Shown: positions 34,831-44,311 of the stretch, piece after piece | How positions within the stretch are numbered: the stretch's first letter is position 1 | How the letters are laid out: the number at the start of each line of letters is the position of its first letter | Assembly: GCA_036971715.1 (NCBI GenBank) | Contig: JAVHJL010000007.1 | Span: 2,666,001 to 2,730,000 of the forward strand | Reading direction: 5' to 3' | DNA: 64,000 nt | From: Arthrobotrys musiformis | Taxonomy: Eukaryota; Ascomycota; Orbiliomycetes; Orbiliales; Orbiliaceae | The notes under the pieces: model-generated | Databases searched by the model: none | Told to the model about the DNA's origin: nothing | Seen by the model: only the letters and a program-made list of their open reading frames with translations | Position numbers and translations under genes: made by a program

Positions 34831-36653
34831 TCAGTAATTGCGATAGCCACCCGACCAACCTGGACGGGGTTCGACCCAGCATGTGTATTTGAAATGTCCC
34901 CATCTCCCGCCTATATGTACACCCGATAGTCCAAATCGGTGGGCACCTAGGGGTCAGCAATCTTGATTGATGAAATATAATACCGTCGTAAATTGAACCA
35001 AGTGGATGTATTAATATTAATAGATGAGCTTCGCTCTCGGACAATGATACTTACAGTTATCGCAAAACCCATCCCGCCGGTTGCAATCGGCTGCTATATG
35101 GCCGGGCGTATCACCTATATTGTCCACATGTAGGCTGTTAGTTCTCGCCATAAATTTACTAGCGTCGGATATCGATAATTGTAATTAACGAATATATATA
35201 CCGAGGTACATATATAAGTAACAGAGCTATAGAGATACTCACACTTAAAACATATGACTTCGTAGTCCTCACTCATCCCACGCCCAGGCCGCCGCGCTGG
35301 ACTTTCATAAAAGTCGCCATATTCGACTCTATCCCGGCCTCGACCACGAGGCCGGTCCCAACCCTCAAAACTCGACACGCTGCGAATGTTTTCAGCCTCA
35401 CGACGGCTCGTCTGGGGCCTCCCCCGTGTATTTCTAGAACTTCCAGGCTCGGTTGACGTTGATGCTCCAGAATTTGGCATGTTCACAACTATGTTTAGAT
35501 CTCGCCCCGAGAAATTCGGCGTTACAAAGTTTTGTGGCGAGCCGACAGCTGCAGAATTCGAAACGTTGAGGCCAGAACCGATAGAATTGGATGAAATAGG
35601 AGGCGGTAACTCGTAGTTTGTATAAGGTAGTCGACCGGTAGCGCCTACTCTACCTGCAGCTCTAGGATTAACCGCTTCCTCTGTCGGCGCCGGTGGAAGC
35701 CTCGAGACAGTTGCAGACGCCGGCAGTATGGTTAGTACCTCCTTCGCATACGCTGCTGCCATCCCCGCCGCATATTTCTGCCAACCTTTATTCTTGTGCG
35801 AGTCAGCATAGTCGCAAATGCCTCTTATAACCAGACATTGTAAAGCAATCATTAGGCCAGCTGCTTCCATCTCGAAGCACAATACTCGTTTCAATTCTGC
35901 GCTTATTCTGTCTCTTTCCGTAGCGTCCCTCATAAGATGATCGCCAGATGCTACCGTTCCATAGTGAACCTTGGCCTGCTCACGTTGCGGTCGGGGCACT
36001 TGCATCGTTTTATCGCACCCATGGCAGGTATCTCCTCCTGCATGCTGATAGTCCGCCCTAAATAGGACATCTTCCCCTCTAATACTCATTTTCGTAAAAC
36101 TATGCAACCTTATATCATCTTCGAACTTTTTCGCATATTCCAAAATTTTGACTTCCAACGCAGCATGTCTCGCCCGGATATTCTGAACAACCTGTAATAA
36201 ACGCTCTGGCGGGGGAGGAAGAGATCCAGTTCGTTCGAATCGACCCGGATGTACCTTCCCAGCACCGTACTGCACTACCCCAGGATTCAAACCCTCCGGG
36301 ACGCTTACAACGACATCACCAAGCCTTATATCCACATCTCCGCCCGGAACACCACCCGCCACTCCTACCATCAAGAAAAATCGAATACCAGGGAAAGAAA
36401 GCTGCATCCGCGTGGCGACTATAGCGGCATACCCGGTTCCAATTTGACCCGCCGGCAAGCACGCTGTAACGACATTATGGTCCCGGATTCGTCCGAAATT
36501 GTAGACATTCCCATCATCTACGAGAAGTTCAGGCATTCCGTGCCTTTCGTCGAACATAGCTCGAGCGGTCGTGAGTTCGATGTAGATGGCGCATACCCAT
36601 CCGATCGTATACGCTTCGCGGGGAAGGGAGCGCAATGGAGTATTTTGCGACAT
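34831..36653 (-). CDS. Nucleoside-phosphorylase-like protein with C-terminal CCHC zinc knuckle
   Basis: Exon 1 (35243-36653) holds the phosphorylase-like domain: YTIGWVCAIYIELTTARAMFD, VYNFGRIRDHNVVTACLPAG, FFLMVGVAGGVPGGDVDIRLGD, VLCFEMEAAGL and RGICDYADSHKNKGWQKYAA, all close to the family consensus, so catalytic competence is plausible. A Ser/Pro/Asn-rich linker and Arg-rich stretch follow. The exon ends in mid-codon at a GTGAGT donor. Joining to exon 2 (35055-35114) creates CFKCDTPGHIAADC, a textbook CX2CX4HX4C knuckle, then FCDNC. Exon 3 (34831-34946, acceptor CCCTAG) adds about 39 residues to a TGA, total 528. The knuckle is well supported; exon 3 is less certain. Read without splicing, the protein would end at 35115 (512 residues) and lack the knuckle. 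It implies nucleic-acid binding added to a nucleoside-processing domain. Confidence 0.8.
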
Positions 36654-38264
36654 TCCTAAGGTCGTAAGATAGTTAGGAGGTACGTTCTATGAGACCTTCC
36701 ACGCCGCAATCACGCCAGTTGTATCTGTATGTGAGCACACACTATCAGCCAAAGGATATCCTAATTAGCCCTGTACCACGAGCTGCGGTAGATATGTGTA
36801 TTACAATTAAAAGGAAGCTTTGCAGGGTAGAGCGATCAGTGACATCAAAGCTAGGCCTTCAAATTAACCCCAACAATTGTACGTGTACACACCTTATCAT
36901 GCATGAGCCTTAAAAACAATTCGATTCTCTAATTATAAGGATCGGTGATTGTCAGCCTCGTGGGTGCGTTGGTCGACTTATCGGTGGGAACAAGGCTATT
37001 CTCTGCCCGATCGTAAAACCGTACGAACAACAAGACAAAAAGGGGGCCGCTGGACTACAGACTTGTTGATCTAAATCTCAGGCGGATAAGCTAGAGTGAG
37101 GCAAGGCTAACCGATTGTGTGTGGATTAAGCAATATTATCGAGACCGAGATACAAGTTCTGTAAGGTAGAGGGAACTTCCCGCTCGAGGGATAAATTCGA
37201 AAGACCAACACCCATATATGTATGTGGGACCCAAGGATTGAAAGTCGCTACATACGGCCCTCGTGCATGTCGATTGCGAAAACTTGGGAGGGGCGTGCCT
37301 TAACTGTGCCACGCACCAGCGCCAGCTCTGAAACCGAGTGGTTTGACGAGCAAGGGCGAAAGTTAGGTACCGCGAGAAAACCGGTCAAACTTGCATACTT
37401 AGTAGGGTTTATATTGGCTACTTTGAATGAAAAATCCAATTGAGCCTTATGAGCCTTAGTTTCATAATCGATTCTAGAGGTCTCTAAACGGGTAATTTTT
37501 TTACAATATAATGGGGGCCTGGGGACTAGACCAATGGGGCTATGAAAGCAAGCTGGAGTTACATGATTTTGAGGCGTGTTGATCTGTGGTATCTTGATCT
37601 TGGTGCCTGTGCGACTAGATCTCTTGGAAAATGTCTAACCTTATATCAACCAACTAATGCGCGAAGTAGCTAGGAATAGTCTAGAGAGCTAACTAGTAGA
37701 GAGCGTCCCCCAGACTAAGCTAGTAGCTAAGCTACTAGACCGCACAAAAGGTGACTGGGGTTATTCAGTTCAGCGTAGAATCTATACACACTTGTTCTTG
37801 CGCCCGCAAATTAGGTAAATGAGTACAGAGCCTAGGTCCCTAGTATACTTTATGCGATCTAGGTACAAGACCTACGCAAGTGCGTGCATACCTATGCGCA
37901 TATGCGTTAACGTTATCTGCCTATATCTTATACAGTAGGTATCTCAGAGCTTCAGCTAACATTAATAATCTTGACACCTGTCTCGTACCCAACCCACCCG
38001 GGTTGTATCTTGACATTACATTGGCCGCATTACACGTGCACACTGATCGATATCTCAACCTAAGTACGTTACACAAGATCTATAGAAATCTACCTAAAGT
38101 ACACCAGCCCGTCTTGTTCTTCCTTCGTTAAAATTTGTCGTCCGGCTCCGACTTGGCATTTCTAGTGGGTTCCGCCGCGGCCCCTTCTTCCACGTCGACA
38201 GCCTCTTCGTCCTCCTAATTTAGACGGCCGTACATTCCTAGTTCCTGCAAAGGTGCTGTCAATA
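36654..38264. other. Intergenic, no gene seen
   Basis: About 1.6 kb between the zinc-knuckle phosphorylase gene and the first F-box gene. The ORFs are short and overlapping; one pair (37222-37443 plus, 37248-37439 minus) is a sense/antisense shadow. Short repeats of CTAG-type sequence occur at 37670-37740. Confidence 0.4.
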
Positions 38265-39566
38265 CTACCAATCTTCGTCGGCCTCAGAGCCGGGGGAGTC
38301 TGGGAGAGTCCCATAATAAGGGGGGCTCAGGTCAGCCTCACCGAATCCATGGCGATGATCGGAGCCAGAGGAGTAGGCATATGGAGTATAGCACCGCCAC
38401 AGAGTTCCGCCGGTCCTAACGTCTACACTACCCGGAGACAGCGTTCCGGCGTTTTTCTCGAGAAACAATTCGCGTACCCACTTTTCCATCTTCAATGCTA
38501 TCACCTTAGTTGGTCGTTGATCCTCGAAGTAATAATCCTCAATCTGCCTGATCGATAGGGCGCACTTGAAACTTTCGAGCGATCCGCTCGTCACTTCCGC
38601 GATCATGGAATAATCTCTATATTGCATCTCGCAGTTCGATAACTCTAGCCGCTTAAGTGACCACTTTGGGGCACCGTCGAGCGGGTAACCTCTGATCTTC
38701 CCCCAACTCGTCACAGCCTCAAGTTTGAGATATTCAAGCCGTGGCAGCAATAGGATCTTTATAACATTGCTGTACGGCCACGTAATGTCCTTCCTCCCGG
38801 TGGTTTCGTCATGAGTTCCGTGGGAGAACTCCTTTATGTTCAATAGCCCCGGCGGGAGGGGGTTTAAGTCGAAGGCGGTATAAACCCACAATAGGTGCTG
38901 CGGTGACTTCCCGCTATGCCAGGTATCCATTTCTGACATCTGGGTAATATGCCAGTCGGTCCCCATGATGTATTCCCCGCGCTCTTCGGTTTCGGACGGA
39001 TTTTCGGGGTCCCATTCGTAATTCGTCCCCATGCAGGCGTTATATATCTCATAAAGCTTCGTCGGTTCAAGACCAGTTTCCCGATAGCAAGGTATCACCC
39101 CGGGCAGTACGTCTCCCAAATCCAGGGCCTCCAAGTTCGGTGTGAAACACAGTAAAAGCACCAACAGCGATTCGGAGTCCAGCCCTTTCTCGATGACGGG
39201 ATATACTGAGTCAGTAATCCCGAATTTCTCACACATATCATGGATTTTCGTCAATTCATCTTGCGTCCAATCCCATTTCTTGGTCCAGGTGTCCTCGTAG
39301 AACTGGCTCCGGCGGTGCCATGTCAGTGAGATTCTTTGAAACCTTTCCGCTATTCGCGAGTTGAGCAGAAGACATCTGATCAGTCTCCAAGATGATTGAG
39401 AGGGATGGTCGACTTGGAAGTCATAGTTTATTTTGAAATATGAGGATATGAGACTTTGAAGCTTGGCGCATGTTACAGACCAGCGGATGAGATCGAGGGA
39501 ATCGAGACATTCTTCTTCGAAGATTTGGATTAGAAGTTCGGTGGGGAGGGAGGCCAACGAAGCCAT
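38265..39566 (-). CDS. F-box protein A
   Basis: Single exon, 433 residues from the ATG at 39566. An F-box lies at residues 4-40 (LASLPTELLIQIFEEE, then LIRWSVTCAKLQSLI), which in this family binds Skp1 in SCF ubiquitin ligases. The remainder is leucine-rich with repeated patterns (LVLLLCFTPNLEALDLG, LLLPRLEYLKLEAVTSW, WSLKRLELSNCEM) typical of the degenerate LRR-like substrate-binding part of fungal F-box proteins. The substrate is unknown. It has the same residue count as the F-box gene at 40153-41532, with similar domain order. No intron was needed. Confidence 0.8.
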   Translation of the reverse strand: MASLASLPTELLIQIFEEECLDSLDLIRWSVTCAKLQSLISSYFKINYDFQVDHPSQSSWRLIRCLLLNSRIAERFQRISLTWHRRSQFYEDTWTKKWDWTQDELTKIHDMCEKFGITDSVYPVIEKGLDSESLLVLLLCFTPNLEALDLGDVLPGVIPCYRETGLEPTKLYEIYNACMGTNYEWDPENPSETEERGEYIMGTDWHITQMSEMDTWHSGKSPQHLLWVYTAFDLNPLPPGLLNIKEFSHGTHDETTGRKDITWPYSNVIKILLLPRLEYLKLEAVTSWGKIRGYPLDGAPKWSLKRLELSNCEMQYRDYSMIAEVTSGSLESFKCALSIRQIEDYYFEDQRPTKVIALKMEKWVRELFLEKNAGTLSPGSVDVRTGGTLWRCYTPYAYSSGSDHRHGFGEADLSPPYYGTLPDSPGSEADEDW

Positions 39567-40152
39567 ACTATCTCAGGTTTTGGTCGAAAAAATGAGATTT
39601 TCTCGTCGCGTTTGAATGTTTCCAATTGTAATTCGGTTTGAGACAGTTGGGATAGCAAAGACAGCCGGAGATGGCTCTGGCAGCTCCCACGAAATGGTTT
39701 CACGGCGTGTTTATATAAGATGGTCCCGTACCCAGGTCGCACGAAGAATGGCCGAACTACCAGAGTGTCACATAAACGGATGTTCTGAATGGATCCTTCA
39801 CACAAATGCCTTCAATTCGAATATGCATATGGCCTAGTACATACCTAACCGGTGCGTCGCCGCAAATATTAAACGCCAGTTTCTCAGGTTTTCGAGAATT
39901 GTCTGTCTGGAAAGGTCTGTTCGGCCGGGCCTGAAGCGTGAGTCTTCGTTGGCCAAGCTTGGCGATGCAACACGACGCCAGCTCACAAGTAAATCGAGTT
40001 GGAGAATTTACCGTGTCAACGGATCTGAAGAATATGTAGATTGCAGGAGGAAACTCGAGGGTGAACAATCTGGAAGGCTATAATTGTATAATCGTCACAT
40101 CTAGAGATATCTATAGACGCGCGCTGGCGTTCGAATTGCAGTGCTCATATGA
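39567..40152. other. Intergenic, no gene seen
   Basis: Spacer between two minus-strand F-box genes; it likely contains the promoter of F-box gene A. No coding signal was found. Confidence 0.45.
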
Positions 40153-41532
40153 TCAGCCATGGCCATCTTGATACTGCTCATCGAGCAAAGAGCTCTGCAA
40201 TTCCCACCCAGGTTCCCCATCAATCCTCCTCACAGAAAACACAATCTGTATATCAACCCAACCAGACTTGACAGTTGGCGATATCCTCGCGCCGCTGAAA
40301 GTCACCACCTCCAACTTTTCTAACCCCGATCCCAACCAACTATTCACAAAAGCCTCGAGATCGGCCGGCTCCAGGGATCCATACGCATACTGCCCGCCCA
40401 TCGGCCAGGGTAACTGCAAACTCCTGAGGTTCTGGAGTGTACAGATGGATTCGTAATACTCCGAGTTCGTCAGAGGTCGGTAATTCGGATTGAAGGATTT
40501 TATATGGAATTCCTCTAGGTTCGGAAACATAGATACTATCTTTCCCAACGTTACTATGGTTTGCCATGGCAGCTCCCGTCTTACGACCGTCAGGCTCCGT
40601 ACACTCTCTAACCGGGTTGGCAGTATTTCTATGGGCACGCTGCTCCCTTGATCTATTGAATGATAGCAGCCCGGACCGCAGAAATCGTATTCCCTGGTCT
40701 CGAGAGTTAGTGTTTTCAATTTGGGAGAGTTGAGGACCGGATGGTAGTAATATATTTCGGTCCGCAAACAGTTCGGATTCCTCTCCCACGGAAGCACAAG
40801 GCCGTTGATCGAAATCCTCGCAACCTCCAAAGAAGGCATTGGTTTCGCCGGTGGCTTTGAAATCTCTCGAATATTGAAATCTGTTCCAGTATCGGTAGCT
40901 CCCACGACATCTTGATAGCCCTGCCAGGTCACCTTCCTTACATCAAGAAGAATAGTAACTTCTAATGTCTTCAACTTCTCGTAGAAGGGTTGTTCTTCAA
41001 TAGCCGCGAACACTGTTGTGGCTACCTTGATCTCATATGGTTCGGGTATCCTGTAATTGATGCATAGATTTGTGATGTTTGGGAAGTGATCCAGCGATAG
41101 TAGTGAATCTTTCAGCAGAGCTGTAGGGGTAATGCCTTTGGATTTGGCCCGAAGATTGCGGTAATGAGCCTGCGTGGTGGTCAACCAGTCCCAGTGCTTT
41201 TCGAACTGAAGAGATCTATACCTACACGTCAGCGCCATACCTAAATTAAATCGACCGACCGAACCCTCACGAGACCAGGTAGAAAATACTTACCGTATAG
41301 GTATGTGTGAATATACCCCATCACGTCCAAAAAGCTCGATCGCAGCTTGCGTCGGGGCGATAACCTTCTCGCGTATACGAAGGGGGCAAACAATTCTATA
41401 AAATGGCTTGGAACACCACGAAAGGTTCCTTTGGCACTCGTCGGGCAGTTTGCGAGCGATGAGGGTGACTAGTTCTATCGGTAAGGCATCTAGATACGAC
41501 CGTTTGCTGCCGGCCTCACTGGTTTGGTCCAT
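40153..41532 (-). CDS. F-box protein B
   Basis: Two exons (41294-41532 and 40153-41215) joined by an 79-nt intron (donor GTAAGT, acceptor TATAG) give 433 residues. The F-box is in exon 1 (LDALPIELVTLIARKL, then QRNLSWCSKPFYRIVCPL). Exon 2 encodes an LRR-like array: LDHFPNITNLCINYRI, LNSPKLKTLTLETREY, MFPNLEEFHIKSFN, LQNLRSLQLPWPM, LEKLEVVTFSGAR. It is predicted to bind Skp1 and present a substrate to an SCF ligase; the substrate is unknown. It is likely a distant relative of the neighbouring F-box gene. Confidence 0.8.
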
Positions 41533-42033
41533 GGCTGAGATGTGGTATAGATTATAGTCACAGCAGCACAGGATTATAAGGATCCTCGAGGAAGTTGACG
41601 AAGGTTTGCACGTTTAAAGTCTTGAGTCGCACAGGCGAGCCCTGTCTTGTCACTGGAGGGCACGCCAGCCAGGCCGTGGACCATCACACCTCCGCTGTCT
41701 CGCGCACAGTACATACATGCATACCACTATACATCTACGGCGGCGCAAATCAAATGTCCCCACTAGACATAAAGAGTATACTACCCAGGTTATTAGAAAT
41801 TATGACAATAGAAAACGAATATTTGTAAAACGGGAGAGCAATGCTTGCTAATGCTTAAAGTCGACATCATGTGCCGATGATGAAGGCGACGAATAATGTT
41901 GATGCATGACCAAACGACGATGAAATGCATAAAAGACCCCGGTTGGACACCCGCTCGCCGAAATAGACAGGAATACAAAAACGCCAAAATAGTGCGTTTA
42001 CAGAGCATGCAGTATCTTTATGGCCCTAGATTA
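41533..42033. other. Intergenic, no gene seen
   Basis: Spacer between F-box gene B and the PLD-superfamily gene. No ORF with coding character was found. Confidence 0.45.
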
Positions 42034-43890
42034 TCAATCCCTCTTTGTCCTCGGAGCCCCATCGACGCCGTAATGGTATTCGTCGTCTCCGAGGCCTCCA
42101 CGAACCCAGCCGCTTCCTCTGAAAACTTCCAGTCGTCCAGCCATTGCATCTACTAATGCCTGCCTGACCTTTCTCGTCTGCGTGCTATTCAAGAACAATC
42201 CAACGTTGACCTCTTGGTTGGTGGCCCAACTAGCCCGGTCGAAGTTTCCGGACCCTAGTACCATAACTTCTTCGTCCACCACCAAACATTTGACATGGCT
42301 CTTTTCGAACCATGTCATCTTGAAATTATCTTCGGGTCGTTTGATATAAGGGAGGAGCGGAGGTCTTTGTCTGACATTGTACCGATAAATCCACAGTCCT
42401 CCCGTCGTGGGAGCCGATTCTTCATCCAATGTTGCCTTCCAGCGCCCTAATTCGCCCACCATCTTGGCTAGGCATTTTTCTGTCGTAGTTCCTGCCGTAA
42501 CAAGCTGTTCCCACTTCATCATTCCAATAGATGTAACAACCTCCACTGTGACGCCTCGTTTGACAGCTCTCATCAAAGCATCCATCAATGGCTTAGCCGT
42601 AACATTCGGCGTATGCACGTAGATAGATTTCTCTGCCTCATCGATGGCTGCCATCCAGAATGCATTTTGCGGGTTGCCGAGGTAGTCCTCGTCCCTGCCG
42701 CCGTTTTCGAACACCACACCCATCAATCTTCTGATGACCTTCCAGATAGCCTCAACCTCTCCGATCGGCCAAATAGGCGGGAAGCTCCCACTTTCGGGAT
42801 GCGGCAAAAACACCGTCGGTACGAATCCCTCCCAACCAGCTCTGTCGATAGCTAGACCTCTCGGCCTCTCCAATACGATCGACCCACCACCTTCGTTAGG
42901 CATTACTGCCGGAAACCTCTCCGCCACCATATCGAATTTGTCTGGTCCGGGTTCCTCGCCATGTCTCCAGACACTCTCCCAATACTCCACAAATCTTCTA
43001 ACAACGCAATCCTCCCTGTCGTCCGGATACCTAAGATATGTCGTCGCGCCTTCCAGCCATTCTTCCCAGCTTAGATTGGAGCTAGGAACCACCAAAATCC
43101 TACGATCCACAATCATATATTTTCCGTGTAGTAGTCCGACAGGTCGTACGAAAATGCTCTTGACCGTCAAGTCTATCTTTCCCTTCAAGTAGCTCGGATC
43201 CCCAAGCCCTAGCTTCTTCCACTCTTTTTGCTTCCACACCCTCCCATTAGGACTTTTCGTATGTAGGATTTTCTGCAAAAATCCGCTAGATGAGAAACAG
43301 ATGTGCACTTTCAAAGTACTGTCCGAACCCCTCCTAACATTCTTCAACACTTGCCGTGTCGCTAAGATTTCGATCGTCCGGCTGAGGTTTTTAACAGAGT
43401 CGGAGGTGGGATTTAGGAAACCAGTGACGATAATAACTTCATGTTCGGCCTCCAGCATCTTCGTACATTGTAAATTGGTCAGGGATTCCCCGGTGCCGAC
43501 GGTATAATCTTCTATATAAGAAGCGCTAAGCAAGTCCTCAATAGGATGCGTCCCCGAAGACGGATTATCGAGTCGAGAGAGCCGTAATCGTTCCAGATTC
43601 GACATAAACTTATGTTTTGATGAATGCGCATCCTGGGAATGTGATGAGAGCGTCCTGCAGAATGTGTCTGCAATCCGTTTGTGTGTTGGGGTGAGTTTGC
43701 GTTGGCTGAACCATGATGCTAGTTTCGGCGTGATCTCGCGCTCGATGGTAGGCGATATATTAGAGGTTGATGGTAATGAAACGCTCGCGGGAGCCCGTGG
43801 ATTGCGAAGCGGTATCGATGAAGAGAGGATTTCGTCCTCTGCGGAAGAGCTCCGGGTGGTAGAACCCGTGGTAATGGTTGTGGTGGCCAT
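42034..43890 (-). CDS. Phospholipase-D superfamily protein with two HKD motifs
   Basis: Single exon, 618 residues from the ATG at 43890. Two HKD motifs are complete: HGKYMIVDRRILVVPSSNLS (His255, Lys257, Asp262) and HVKCLVVDEEVMVLGSGNFD (His532, Lys534, Asp539), the second followed by RASWATNQEVNVGLF. In this superfamily the two motifs form one active site with a phosphohistidine intermediate. Members include phospholipases, cardiolipin synthases, phosphatidylserine synthases and nucleases, and sequence alone does not tell which this is. The segment EHEVIIVTGFLNPTSDS matches the first strand of the fold. There is no signal peptide, PX/PH/C2 domain or clear membrane helix, so it is likely a soluble intracellular enzyme. 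The N-terminal 50 residues are Ser/Thr rich. Confidence 0.85.
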   Translation of the reverse strand: MATTTITTGSTTRSSSAEDEILSSSIPLRNPRAPASVSLPSTSNISPTIEREITPKLASWFSQRKLTPTHKRIADTFCRTLSSHSQDAHSSKHKFMSNLERLRLSRLDNPSSGTHPIEDLLSASYIEDYTVGTGESLTNLQCTKMLEAEHEVIIVTGFLNPTSDSVKNLSRTIEILATRQVLKNVRRGSDSTLKVHICFSSSGFLQKILHTKSPNGRVWKQKEWKKLGLGDPSYLKGKIDLTVKSIFVRPVGLLHGKYMIVDRRILVVPSSNLSWEEWLEGATTYLRYPDDREDCVVRRFVEYWESVWRHGEEPGPDKFDMVAERFPAVMPNEGGGSIVLERPRGLAIDRAGWEGFVPTVFLPHPESGSFPPIWPIGEVEAIWKVIRRLMGVVFENGGRDEDYLGNPQNAFWMAAIDEAEKSIYVHTPNVTAKPLMDALMRAVKRGVTVEVVTSIGMMKWEQLVTAGTTTEKCLAKMVGELGRWKATLDEESAPTTGGLWIYRYNVRQRPPLLPYIKRPEDNFKMTWFEKSHVKCLVVDEEVMVLGSGNFDRASWATNQEVNVGLFLNSTQTRKVRQALVDAMAGRLEVFRGSGWVRGGLGDDEYHYGVDGAPRTKRD

Positions 43891-44311
43891 CGTCGACGCG
43901 GGGGGAAGGTGGTTGAAAGGGGTAAGGCCTGGTGATTTTAGGCTGGGGTGTGCAGCTATTTATGGGGGGTAAGCTAGGCGAGCCAACAAGACGTCAATTG
44001 CAACGGCCACGACCTCAAGATCGAGAGGCTGTAAGAGACGGAATTCATAACTGCAAGCAGCCAACGCCGCATTTTATGTAACAGCAAACGGAGTCATCCG
44101 ATCCACGGTAAAAGGAATCCAGCAGCCCAATCAATTACTCTGCTCTATCATACAATAACGACTTCATAACCCTGCAGTACCCATGTAACCACCCGCCGTG
44201 AATATTATACAGGGTACAAGTATTAATATATACATACACTCGCGGATGCCTGTGCATCGCATCCATGCCCTCGTCTTTGTCCGGACGGTATCTTGAATTC
44301 CAAAGCGTTTA
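43891..44311. other. Intergenic, no gene seen
   Basis: This contains the PLD-gene promoter side and the 3' UTR of SAS10. No ORF was supported. Confidence 0.45.
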
